Origin: Suillus spraguei
Taxonomy: Eukaryota; Basidiomycota; Agaricomycetes; Boletales; Suillaceae
Length of the DNA: 64,000 nt
Assembly (NCBI GenBank): GCA_016800925.1
Contig: JABCPU010000134.1
Span: forward strand, 97,691 to 161,690
Direction: 5' to 3'
The notes under the pieces were generated by a model. That model made no database searches, was not told where the DNA came from, and saw only the letters and a program-made list of their open reading frames with translations. Positions 53,617 to 64,000 of the stretch are shown piece after piece (position 1 is the stretch's first letter; each line of letters opens with the position of its first letter). Both the position numbers and the translations under genes were made by a program.

Positions 53617-55460
53617 CTATGAGACAGATATCTGATACGCTTCTTTTACCTTTGCCACAACTTCTGGAACACCAGTATTCTGTGGGGGTAAAACGTAAAT
53701 GAGAACACAAGAATCACAACATATCCCACCTTTGTAATCTCGTCACTAATCTTAACGCACTCCTTCCCATCAATCGACCCAAGTTTAATCACAATATTCA
53801 GCGCCTTGCTCTGTTCCTCATATCCACTGCTCTTTTTCTTGAAATCGTTCGTCAGCCAAGTCCCAATACCAAACGAACCTACACGCGCAAAAAGAAATGG
53901 TTAGGCGAAACACGACCAAAAATAAGGTAATGACGTACACTTGAATCCAAGCAGCTGACACTGCTCATTCAATTCCTTCGCCTTCTTAAAATCCAACGCA
54001 TCGCTGAAGATGATAGCTTTCTGTGTATAATCAATGCCGCGCTCCTCGTACATCCGCTTAGCCCTCGGCGCAAATACTTTTGGGTCCCCCGAGTCTTGAC
54101 GCAGGGCTTTCCATTGGTTGGCGCGTCTATTATCAAATTCCTATAAATATAAAAAGGTGAAGATGAGAACAAGAGAAGCTCAAAGTCGTCATACGCACCC
54201 GATAAAACACTTCAGTAGAGAATGTATCCGTGAGCGTGACCGAAAGACTGTCTCGGTAGAGGTTTGACCAGAGATCTAGAGCTGTTCCAGCAGCGTCTTT
54301 ATAATCGCCCAGTGCTGCAATCTAAGCATATATTTGGTTTGAAGAGAATTTATCATGAAAAGAGTAGAACTTGCACCCATAAACCACTCGCTACAAAAGG
54401 CGAAGCGATAAATTAAGGCAATGAAAATACAAAGAACAGCGACGTACTGAGCGATCGTGCCTACCACGTTGAGATCGTATCGCATAGCGAAGTAAGCCTG
54501 CATTCTACGTCAACAAACTAAAAAAGGGGACCATCGACGATTGCATACATTGCTAGTTCCAAAAAAACCCTCCTTCCACTCGTGCGCATCCGCCGCTTTC
54601 TTAATCCCTCTCACTACCAAGTCATGCGTGACGAACGACCGCCTGCGCCGCGTCCCGAATTCGCTGAACGTACATCGCGAGTCTAAAAGGGATGATGCCT
54701 TACGCATGGCTTGTTCTGGACCATTCCCATATTCAATAGCACGACAAAATCAAGAATGAGTGACATATTTTCTTACCTTCCTGACCGGTGTAATCCCAAT
54801 CATTATCTGCATATCGAAAATACATCTCACAAAGACACGCCATGAGCGGTACCTCCCATAAAACCGTCTCCAGCCATAAGCCTCTCGCTTCGATCTTGAC
54901 GCTGCCATATCAGGGTCATCAGGAGACGGTAGGAATGTGACAGATATCTACGGGTGTGCGTCAATGCCATGAATTAGTACGGGTATATGTGAAGAGGGCA
55001 AGTAATTACTTGATCGGGTTTGAATCTAAAAGACTGGAGATAATCGAGGTACTCAGGCTTGAAATACTTGCATTTATCTTGGAACCAGATGCGCTCATCT
55101 TGTGTTAGTTGTACATCGGCGAAACCTGCATGTACTAAATCAAGGACCCCGTAGAATGGATAGTCAGGTAAATACGAACTGCCCAGTGCTTCGCGAAACT
55201 TCTCTATGCATGCTCTAGAGAATTTGCGGTGCTTGTCGCGGTGCGTGAATTTATATACGACTTTTGCGGTAGGATAGTATTCGAAAATGGCCTGTTGCAT
55301 CGTGAACTGCGCAACTGCGTCAATATGACAGGAGAAGTATTTGAAGAGACGACGACGGTGCTACTACGATACATACCTTGTATAAGTCGGTGTCGAGGAT
55401 CGACACGATCTTGAACTCAGAGTGGACATCTGGGATGCTGGCGCTGGCGTTGCTTGTCAT
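53617..55460 (-). pseudogene. NPT1: Nicotinate phosphoribosyltransferase (copy B), frameshifted
   Basis: Tandem duplicate of copy A with the same ten-exon plan: 55460-55377, 55306-55010, 54947-54777, 54715-54549, 54497-54448, 54390-54375, 54321-54199, 54140-53939, 53878-53730, 53679-53617. Nine exons match copy A in length, apart from a 6-nt longer exon 1. Exon 3 is one base short (near 54905: gctgccatatc against gttgcccatatc in copy A), which shifts the frame before the DWDYTGQE region and removes the catalytic half. Introns 1 and 8 have GT donors (GTATGT, GTACGT) where copy A has GC; intron 6 is GC (GCAAGT) in both. RQDSGDP is preserved, so the lesion may be recent or a sequence error. Confidence 0.85.
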
Positions 55461-55565
55461 GATAATGTTGGTAAGAGAGTCGTTGCTTCAAGTTACCGGT
55501 AGATCGGCATCCGAGAAAAATGTTTTCATAGATAAGCGAACATCACGTGCCAAGTGTTACATTAG

Positions 55566-55690
55566 ACATCGGGGTTTACAATATTCAAGACAGGTTTAAA
55601 TGTCGCGCGAAATGTGAAAAATTTCCTAGAAAGGAAACTCCTTGACATTTTGCATAACATTTAAACCAGTCCTATTGCAAACCCCGATGT
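55566..55690. repeat. Imperfect hairpin repeat
   Basis: ACATCGGGGTTTACAATA at the left pairs with the complement of TATTGCAAACCCCGATGT at the right. The middle arms share GGTTTAAATGT, and the centre is TTTCCTAGAAAGGAAA. The whole 125 bp folds on itself. It lies just upstream of NAPRT copy B. Confidence 0.75.
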
Positions 55691-56367
55691 GAGAGTGACG
55701 AAGCTGAGATATTTTTCACAGAGACAAAATATATAGAGTTCATTTATGCAAAATACAGAAATGACCTGTGTGTGATTTGTCTATTGAGTATATTGGTGTT
55801 CCATGGAAGTGGTGAGTTGATTTTGAATTTGAAGAGTTTTGTAGGGCTTGATGATGGATATAAAATGTGTCGAGTTGCACGCAAGTCTCGGACACATTCT
55901 GCAAAGTAATACCAACTCAGGTTTTACAGTGAACCCGCTGACAAACGCATAGCATACTCATACAGAAAAATACCTAGTTATATATACCAGCCAATGCTAA
56001 AACCATGCTGCCAACACCCAGTAATATTCACAACACCCTGGGGTGACAATGCATTAAGCATTATGATAGTAAGACAATGGTGATGCATGAAGGCTTACTA
56101 TTTGTAATGCATAATCATGCATCAAGCCATTACATGTTGTAAGACAGTCACCCATAGGACACTCAGCGCCCAGTACTTCTGAATTGGTCCTCGATTGGAA
56201 GGCATGGTGATGACAAGAATCGATCGTGATGATGAGAAGTACATTCCCCTCATAGGTACAGTTAAAAGAAACATTTCCCCGCATTTCCATACAAAATAGA
56301 CTGTCCATGCAAAACATATATTCCATACAAAACATATAATCTGTGCCAAATAAATGTATGGTGTACA
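55691..56367. other. AT-rich noncoding 3' flank of KDZ gene
   Basis: No gene or repeat end seen. It probably includes the 3' UTR of the minus-strand KDZ gene and other spacer. Confidence 0.4.
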
Positions 56368-58212
56368 TTACATCTTGGGGAGAGGTGGCACTGAGAGATC
56401 TGGGAGGTCAGCATCATCATCTGAGTCTATGTTTGAGAGAGCTCTGTCAGATGATAAAAAGGGAGACCATAAGATCTGGAAATGATCAATAAACACCTGG
56501 TGAATGCTTGCCTGCTTGGTAGCATAAGTGCGGACGCCCTCAAGACACTCTACGTCCATCTCAGTATGCTGATGCCCCTGCTCAACCCACCAGTTGACCT
56601 GCCACTCAAAAAACTTGAGAACATGTCGCATTTCCTCATGGAGTAGCTCGACCTCCTCAGCCCACCGCATCGCGCGAGCTCGTGCTTTGCACCATTCCAC
56701 CCTCACACCTATAATATATGTTAGTTAATCCTGTGATTCCAAACATTGTAACTCACCTTCGTCATCTGTGCTGTCCCCATCACTATTCACGCCAGTCATG
56801 GTCCAAATCCATGTCAACTTCCATCTCCCTTGCCCAGGCATGATATCCGGATCAATCAGTGGTTGTATATCATCGGGGTGCAGTGACTGAAGGCCGCCTT
56901 GCCACCCCACCTTTCCAAGTTGTCACGCCAGAGTATTTAATGCATCCCATGCAGCATGGTACCTTGCAGTGCATGCGGCTTGTTGTCCAAGGACACATTC
57001 CAAGTCATTCTGAGCCCTCGTATTCGCACCCTGCCCGCGCACCCACACCTTCTTGTATGTCAGGAGTGATGAACGTATACGTAGACATTGATGGAGCTCT
57101 TGTAGTGTGTCATGTGCCTGGGCCAGGCGGAGTTCCCACTCATAAAGTCAGAGGTAGGTGGGACATGGATGATTTTCAATAGCCGAAGGGAGCCAGAGCT
57201 TTGAGTCCTCTGCATGCTCGATCGCAGAGGTTGACGAGGTCAAAGTTGAGGTGGAGAGGATGCTCTGCACGATAGGCATGTACAGCACTTGTGCTGTGCG
57301 CCACGACTCAATCTTGTGATGTAACACGTTTCTCTGGCACTGCAACTTCCCTCTCTGTGTGTCTGTCACATGATTACCAAGACCGTTTGCAAACCTAGCA
57401 ACCCATCGTCTGTAAAATCCCTCAGCTTCATAATCAGGAGACAAATGTGTGGAACTCACTGATCATCTTCTAAGTCCAGCCCCAAGCCAATCAAAACCGC
57501 CGCTGAGACCTCAGGATGCAGTGATACGTCTGCGCTGCTTTCAAGTTCCCAACCCTCCAGTTCTGCTAGCCTCAGATGAGCGCCAGCCTGGGTGATTGCT
57601 AATAAGTTAGCTCCTTCATTCACAAGTCTCACAGCAGACACATACCAACTGACTTCACCTCAAATGGATTTGGGATGCTCATATCGGTTGGATTAGCCTC
57701 CCACTGTTCTACCTCAACTTCCCAGGTTGTGTGATGTTGTTCAGTGATGGCTGTGTTGAGTTCTTCGAAGGCCACTTGGAAACCAGCCTTCTCCCACATT
57801 GCTTCTTTCATCTTACATAGCAAGCTTGCACCGGAAAGTAGTCAGAGCTGCATCTTCGGGGGACAACACTACTTACCTAGATTGACAACCTTTTTCCAAT
57901 TCCAGTCTCCAAAGTGATCGTCCAAAGTGTCCTGTCGACTGCCTGGGCCCATCTCTTTCGTACTAGATGCCACAGGGTTGATATTAGACCATCCATGCTC
58001 TGGAGCCTCGCCATCAGTGCGCCCAACCCAATGAGACCAGTTGAAAGAAAGAGATGTCTGACATTTTGTGATATGCACGGGAAGGTGGAACTTAGGGACA
58101 AAGAAGCAGATGTCTTTGGAAGTGTGATCAAGGCGGTAATCTTCTGGAAGTGTCACCATTCTAGACCAGAGATGTTTGTGCCATTGGCATGCAATATTGT
58201 ATAATATGTTGA

Positions 58213-58949
58213 TGTTAAGACCGTACTCAAAGGGTGAAAGATCTGAAGGGCTTTGGCCTCAGTTCATGCACTGTGCCCCTTTCCCAAGTAATGCCCCTTA
58301 TTTCAGAGAGTAGGTATATGTCTGAAGACCCAGAAGGTGTTGCATGACGGATCTGGACGTCCGAAGGTTTATCCGGAGCATAGGGATGGAACAAGGATTA
58401 AGGCTAGCTTCGGAACGAGTTCCTAACTAGAAACTAACAGAGGTAGACTATCTGAAGATAGAGTCGGAGATATAGACTGAAGGAATCAATCCCAAGTCTC
58501 GGAAGATGACTTAGAGCGGAGAGTGACTCAAGTCCAGAGGAAACAGAATGAGCAGAATCTAAGATGATATTCGAACTAAGGTTCTACAGAGATCTACAAG
58601 TGGTTTATATACTGTAAGTATCTAATACGGATAATCAACAAGTCTGGGACCGAGGGCTATGTACAACGTATAACGGAAGTCTATTAGTTAATGCACAGCG
58701 GATCAGTAAGCACGAATCAGAAATGAAACACAGGTAACGGATCAGTGACACAGGACGGAAGTATACACAGCCGGAATACTGGAAACAGGAGGAATGATGA
58801 AAGGAGATAGACGCAGATATACACAAGGGAGTTAGAGTGCGAGAAGTGAGCACATTCAGATGGGCGATCCAGACAGGATCTGTGGACCGGATGGAAGTAG
58901 GGTCGATCTGATCTGATCGGATCTGAGATTGGAAATATGGTATATGACA
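58213..58949 (-). mobile_element. Solo LTR family X (X3)
   Basis: 737 bp, TGTTAAGACCG to GGTATATGACA, with a perfect duplication GTTGA (58208-58212 and 58950-58954), inside the KDZ catalytic region. Confidence 0.93.
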
Positions 58950-59511
58950 GTTGAGAACTTCCACAGAGCGGTGGCATAAGGTTGAAAAGAACAAAAAAAT
59001 TATATTAATATATCTGAGGTTGGTAAGTCAGTGATGCGAATATGCGAACATCGAAACAGTACATACCTCTCGCCTTTCTGCAAGTCACCCACACCATTAG
59101 GAAGTTTCATGTTATGGCATGCACAATCGATTGTGCCAAGTCCTGTAGCTGCCAGGCCCTTCGATGGCTTGGACTCTGCCATGTTCACTGCGTTGTGACT
59201 AGCACATGAGCTTTTCTGCATTATGTCCCATTAACATGAGCGTCTATGTAAGTTAAAAATTGAATACACACCTCCTGGGTCTCCATGCCATGATTGTTCA
59301 GATACGACCAGTATGCAGTCTCATCGACAAAATAACTCCACCCACTTGATAAGCTGGGATCCACAGTGTCTTTTGAGACTATCCATCTCTTGAGCCGAAA
59401 GTTAGCATCGATGGCAAAAAATGAAGTGTACAACCATCTAGAGACATCAAGAAAGTTGTTGACATAAATTAAGTAAGTACATACCTCCTTGCTTTCGAAG
59501 CAAGTGTCCAA

Positions 59512-59998
59512 TCATCTGGTGTCATACATGGTATGATATTCATACCAAGCTAATATATAAGAAGGAGTGATAGGAAAGATCCAACAGTGCATACTATATC
59601 TCTAAGTTGTCCCATATTTTTGCTCACACTTTGATTGTCTTTTATATTTTTTACTTTACTTTACTTTGATTTACTTCCTTCATATTCTATCCCCTTTCAT
59701 TTTATTCCAGAACTTTCTATTCTCAAATTTGATGATTTATAAGACTTTCAGACTTGACTCATCATGTTTTGTCATGATTTATCATGCTTTGTAAGATCTT
59801 TGTAAGATTTGAACTTTATTTGTAATCTACTTAGTAAAAAGGATGAGTAAGCTCACCCAAAAGGCTTGGTTTGTCAGCTTTTGCATGACCAATCCCTGAG
59901 ATGACTCAACAGCCTTTTGTCATGCTTTGTAAGAATTCACTGTATTTATAATGTACTTAGTAAAATAAGCTGACTCAACACACTAAATAGGAAGGTTT
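59512..59998. other. AT-rich segment inside the KDZ gene
   Basis: It lies where the conserved KDZ segment between CxC2 and the first catalytic Asp should be coded. It contains two related stretches (TCATGCTTTGTAAGA followed by ATTTGTAAT.TACTTAGTAAAA or similar) at about 59785-59835 and 59920-59965. No coding frame. It may be a small insertion with an associated deletion. Confidence 0.5.
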
Positions 59999-60712
59999 CT
60001 TACCAATCTTGTTGTTGTAGGCTCGAGTAGGAAGCAGACACGAGTCGCCAACCTTGTGACCGAGTTGGATGCGAAGACCGAGATCTTTGAGGGTTATGCT
60101 TTGAAAATAGGTGCTGTTCCATTCCTGTGTTCCCATCAATCATGGGCAGCATCTTGATCGAGAAAACACTCACCTCCACATGATGCACTGGTGAATGAGC
60201 ATGAGCATAAATAATGCACACTTGACATAATAAATCAGGGGCAAAACAATATTTGCAGTGGTACAAGCCGACATTCATCCTGCAGGACCTGCATAAGTCA
60301 GACAAAGAATCATGGCCTCTTCCATCATGATGGAGCATTTCAAGAAGGAACAGTTCACCGCCATGGTCTATCCAGCAATGGAGAGGATTATCCTAGAAAG
60401 GGTAAGTATGTGCATGGCAAGTGCAAAGTTCTGCACAAACAGCAGGTGTGCGATCATGCTTGGCCTGATCGTCTATGTCTGCTTCAAGTGGTGTGTCTTC
60501 ATCCATCGGAGAGTGATCATAATAGGGATGATCATAGTTGCTGATGTTAGCACCGAGATCAGATCAGTTGTGACATAGGAGGGTACCAAATCTTTGAAGA
60601 CAGTCTGGCAAGATGTTAAAAGACCATGTGACAGGGAGGAAAATTTCACTCTCTCGTGAGCAGAGGGCACACTAGATGAAGGAAGGACTACATATTCATT
60701 GAAATGAGATTG

Positions 60713-61434
60713 TGTTAAGACGTACTCAAAGGTAGAGAGATCCGAAGGGCTTTGGCCTCAGTTCGTGCACTGTGCCCTTTCTTGAGTAATGCCCTTATTT
60801 CAAGGAGAAGTTATTTGTCTGAAGATCCGGAAGGAGTTGCATGGTGGATCCGGGCGTCCGAAGGTATTGGATATGATACGTCCGAAGGTTATTCGGAACG
60901 TAAGGATAGAACAAAGATTAAGGCTAGCTTCGGAATGAGTTCCTAACTAGAAACTAACGGAGGTAGACTATCCGAAGATAGAGTCAGAGATATAGACTAT
61001 AGGAATCAATCCTAAGTCTCGGAAGGTGACTTTAGAGCAGAGGGTGGCTCAAGTCCGGAAGAAGCAGAATGAGTAGAATCTAAGATGATATTCGAACTAA
61101 GGTTCTACAGAGATCTACAAGTGGTTTATATACTGTAAGTATCTAAGACGGATAATCCACAAGTCCGGGACCGAGGGCTATGTACGAAGTGTAACGGAAG
61201 TCTATTAGTTAATGCACAGCGGATCAGTAAGCATGAATTGGAAATGAACACAGGAAATGGATCAGTGACACAGGACGGAAATATAAACAGCTGGAATACC
61301 GGAAACAGGAGGAATGATGAAAGGAGAAGATGCAGATATACACAAGGGAGTTAAGGTGCGAGAAGTGAGCACATTCGGATGGGTGGTCCGGACGGATATG
61401 GTCGGATCTGAGATTAGAAGTATGGTATATGACA
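60713..61434 (-). mobile_element. Solo LTR family X (X4)
   Basis: 722 bp, TGTTAAGACGT to GGTATATGACA, with a perfect duplication GATTG (60708-60712 and 61435-61439), in the 5' part of the KDZ gene. Confidence 0.93.
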
Positions 61435-61485
61435 GATTGCATGCGCCCACATCTGCTACCACAACCAAGCTTGATGCCACATTGT

Positions 61486-61533
61486 CCACAACCACAACCA
61501 TGACCACAACCACAACCACAACCACAACCACAC
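61486..61533. repeat. Hexanucleotide repeat (CCACAA)n
   Basis: About seven units with one interruption (ccatga). On the minus strand it reads as poly-Val or Leu-Trp in different frames and lies in the N-terminal part of the KDZ gene. Confidence 0.8.
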
Positions 61534-61631
61534 TGTTAATTTCATGGAATGTCCAAGGCAGCATCCCGAACTGGAACCACAGTTACTTCTGGTGGGGGTG
61601 GGACAGCTGGAACATCGCTGGAGTTTGACAT

Positions 61632-63050
61632 TGTAGGGGAGGTCTTCTATGTTGTATCCAAATGCAAGTGTGGTGTAGCAAGAAAAGTCACTGACTGTCA
61701 AAACCCCGTTTTTCGACAAGCGTCTCGTTACCGTCTGCAGTGGCAACTGAAGAATTTCCTTATAGCGACGAAATAGCCTTTTTGCTCCGCTAAGGTGGAA
61801 CCGTTCTTCTCCCGTGAACCCTTACCAGATCCTTGCACCAATGCCCTCATGTCCCATCCAATTCCATCTAGAATCCATTGGTGCATAGTTACCTCGCTTC
61901 CACCATTACTAAATCTACGGCATGATTTACCTTACATCTCAAGGGGCCGCTGCACGCTGTGCGCCTCTTTATTAAATACCCTGTTTATTTTCTTTCTTGC
62001 TACCAGACTCGCATAGCTATCTCATATGTGCTCGCATATGTTAAAAAGGACTCAACATACATACCGTTACTTTTACTTCCTGTTACATCCCTTCACTAGG
62101 ACTTAGTATCTGAAACACTTGCTAGTCACAATCTATTTGCCTTTGAACTTTTCTCCATTTGAACTTCACTCATTTATTTAACTGCCGGTGACTTTACTGC
62201 TAAAAGTACCACGCAACTTTTGACTTCGTTACTCATAACCAGACCGCAGCCAGTGATCTTGCTGGGTTGTTACCTCTCTCACCAATGTTCCCGCTCATAT
62301 GGAGTTGCTGCTACCGCTACTGCACCGCCGGTAGTAATAACATTTTTGTCTCGCTCAAGTAACTTTGTCCTTGCTTTCGCTAGCTAACGTTGCAGCTATC
62401 CTTACCGCGCATGTACTGCTGACATTGCACTAGTACCACGATATACCACTACCGCCACTAACCTTGGAAGTCGGAATTCTCATTGCCTTATTAGTACTTC
62501 ATTGTTTCCTTCACTAACTTAGAAGGAATTGCTTTCATTGCAGTCCTCTTGAAGCAGCTGAGTGGGGGTTTAGATGGAGATCTCTATGAAGAATACATGA
62601 TATCAGAAGTTGAAAATGTTGCTTTGCTCTGATCGAGGAGTGTCACGGTCCTAGAGCCAGATTTGTCGAAGCAGTCTGAACAATTGAGACCGCAAGTACT
62701 GCGTATTTGATCAGAACATATAAGAAGACGGGCTCTTTTGTGTCATGACGGACACTCGCACCTTCAGTAGGATTATCGTGCGCTTATACTTAGGCCAGCG
62801 CTAGTTTCTTCATTTAGCGGGCTGTCAGAGCAATGAGCATAAGGAATCGTAAGGAGGATCACTTACTATACTTCAGGATCCTCCAAGTCTTATGTAGTAT
62901 GAGAACTGTGCTCGGCGGATTTTGTCAATGTGAGTGTGATATAAGATGCAATTGAAACAAGATTTTACTTACCACTAGCCACCAAGCCCCTTCACACTTA
63001 GCATCATCCAGTCCTGTTCCCTCTTGCACTGCCATTCAATTAAAATGAAA
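61632..63050. other. Unassigned stretch with a possible old LTR Y relative
   Basis: Between about 62140 and 62480 the sequence has LTR Y style (tttactgctaaaagtaccac, accgctactgcaccgcc) but is too diverged to place ends. The rest shows no gene or clear repeat. Confidence 0.35.
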
Positions 63051-64000
63051 GTTTTTTCCTATGCTCATCAAGGAACAGACCTTCAAAAGTCAGATATATT
63101 GGAACGTATGGACATAGAGAGTTTGGATCAGGAAGAGTTACAGCATTGAGTCGTAGCTCCATTGTACAGGTTGGGCCAATGCGACCCTCATCCTGCACGA
63201 GTCAGGAGAGTCGCAGACTAATTTTTTGCCTTGTCTGAGGCTTCCAGATCAGTTTCCGGAGTGAGCACAGTAGCACGGCCTTTGGCAGTGCACAAAGTGG
63301 ATTTGATACAGTCTCAGGCAGTGTGGCCAGGTCCACCACAGAACATACAGAGCCTTTTGTCGATACGCCTCTGACACTCCTGGGTGGTTAGCTTTCCGTC
63401 TGCACCAACAACGCTAGGAAGTTCCGAAGCCTTCGGGCAGAGGAGGTTGTGGAGGATGTGGGCTTATTAAATTTGGGCGTATCAGATCCAGACGAGTTGG
63501 AGTTTGTCCAGTCGGATGCTGACTGCCTAGGCGGATTGGAAGAGATGACTTCGCCCCTCCATTCCCAGTAACGGGCGTCGATGGTCTGGGCGAGAGTCTT
63601 GAATTCCAAAAGGGTAGTGGGTTTACCCATATGACTAATCTCATCTTTGATTTGGGCTGGAAGTCCATTGTAGAATTGGCATCGTAAAGCTCCATCTCCC
63701 CATTCACGTACTTGGGAGGCAAGTCGTTGGAATTCTACAACGTACTTGGGAGGCAAGTCGTTGGAATTCTACAACGTACTTGTTGATGCATTGTCCGTCA
63801 TGCATATGGAGCTGTTCCAGCTGCATTTCTGCGTCTCCGGAGGGGTTGTGGGGTCCGAAGTTGGTTTGGAGCTCAAGCATGAACTTGGAGTAGTCATCCA
63901 TCCAATCCGGACAGTTGCTATATCCATCCGAAAGGAGATCCGGTTCAAACCACTTGAGAGCCATACCCTTGAGGTAAGATTGGGCGAAGTTGACTTTAGT
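63051..64000 (-). pseudogene. G2 Gag copy b (runs off the window)
   Basis: Minus-strand Retrotrans_gag protein matching 8400-8970: MALKWFEPDLLSDGYSN, ELQTNFGPHNPSGDAEMQLE, FQRLASQVREWGDGALRCQF. It is followed by a Ser/Pro-rich linker, a zinc knuckle (CMFCGGPGH with the final DC) at about 63360-63310, and the start of the protease region down to about 63051. A 34-bp tandem duplication (63707-63774) and a TGA in the knuckle break the frame. The N-terminus and LTR lie beyond base 64000. Confidence 0.82.
63707..63774. repeat. 34-bp perfect tandem duplication in G2 gag
   Basis: The unit starts cgtacttgggaggcaagtcg and is repeated exactly (63707-63740 and 63741-63774). 34 is not a multiple of three, so the gag frame is shifted. 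Confidence 0.95.

Larger units (their letters stand above)
56368..61631 (-). pseudogene. KDZ (Kyakuja-Dileera-Zisupton) transposase with CxC2 domain
   Basis: Multi-exon transposase of the basidiomycete KDZ group. In order: a possible N-terminus at 61631; a CxC2 cysteine cluster at about 60290-60180 (CRSCRMNVGLYHCKYC, LLCQVC, then spaced His); GLRIQLGH after a short intron; then the RNase H-like core. The core shows AIDANFRLKR (about 59430), CASHNAVNMAESKPSKGLAA (about 59200), PNGVGDLQKGER, YNIACQWHKHLW (about 58200-58165) and GRTDGEAPEHGW (about 58030-57995). The C-terminal helical part (VEWCKARARAMRW) ends at a stop at 56368. Solo LTRs X3 and X4 interrupt it, and the segment between CxC2 and the first Asp is replaced by AT-rich DNA. 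The family's usual YDIACQ is YNIACQ here. Confidence 0.8.

Noticed and set aside
61262..61564. Poly-valine protein encoded by the TTGTGG repeat
   Set aside because: Simple-sequence artefact at the LTR X4 and KDZ junction.
1..64000. tRNA or rRNA genes
   Set aside because: No cloverleaf or rRNA stretch was recognised; the only tRNA-like string (32449-32463) is a primer site complement.

Overview
The window looks like repeat-dense, heterochromatin-like DNA of a basidiomycete fungus, probably an agaricomycete. Three things support this. There is a KDZ transposase with its CxC2 cysteine cluster, a combination typical of that group. The Ty3/Gypsy chromoviruses carry C-terminal chromodomains and self-priming signals. 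The only recognisable housekeeping gene is split by introns of about 45-75 nt. Nothing looks bacterial: there are no operons, Shine-Dalgarno sites or CRISPR arrays.

Layout. 1-1818: end of a chromovirus (family G1, copy a, minus strand). About 1921-2267: C-terminal exon of an unrecognised host gene. 2704-3005: foldback repeat. 3006-17661: Ty3/Gypsy element G2 on the plus strand, cut into pieces by nested solo LTRs and by two Tc1 elements, one inside the other. 17662-27806: G1 copy b on the plus strand, interrupted by a composite Tc1 element, three LTRs of family Y and a Tc1 end. 27807-32696: a Ty1/Copia element on the minus strand with a solo LTR in it. 32697-38719: decayed LTRs around G1 copy d. 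38994-48410: the chromodomain tail of a third Gypsy element (G3), split by solo LTR W2, which itself contains a complete 7.57-kb G1 element (copy c, 39639-47207, TSD ATATC). 48421-49288: G3 3' LTR start and a MITE-like foldback. 49574-55460: tandem pair of nicotinate phosphoribosyltransferase genes flanking a WD40 relic. 56368-61631: KDZ transposase split by two solo LTRs. 63051-64000: a second G2 gag on the minus strand.

LTR families are called X (LTR of G2), Z (LTR of G1), V, W and Y. Most insertions were confirmed here by matching target-site duplications: 5 bp for X, Z, V and W; 4 bp for Y; TA for Tc1. Solo LTRs far outnumber full elements, so LTR-LTR recombination has been frequent.

The most interesting signals are these. 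(1) Each of the two Gypsy families has a perfect 11-nt complementarity between the sequence just after the 5' LTR and an LTR segment 26 nt after a TATA box; this is the geometry of Tf1-type self-priming. (2) G1 has extra coding sequence after pol, in the env position: an ORF conserved in two copies plus a small double zinc-knuckle ORF. (3) A Tc1-like element has moved together with about 280 bp of flanking LTR DNA and a partial second end. (4) The NAPRT tandem duplicates differ in GT versus GC splice donors. The G1 copy c LTR pair differs mainly by CpG transitions, which points to methylation-driven decay.
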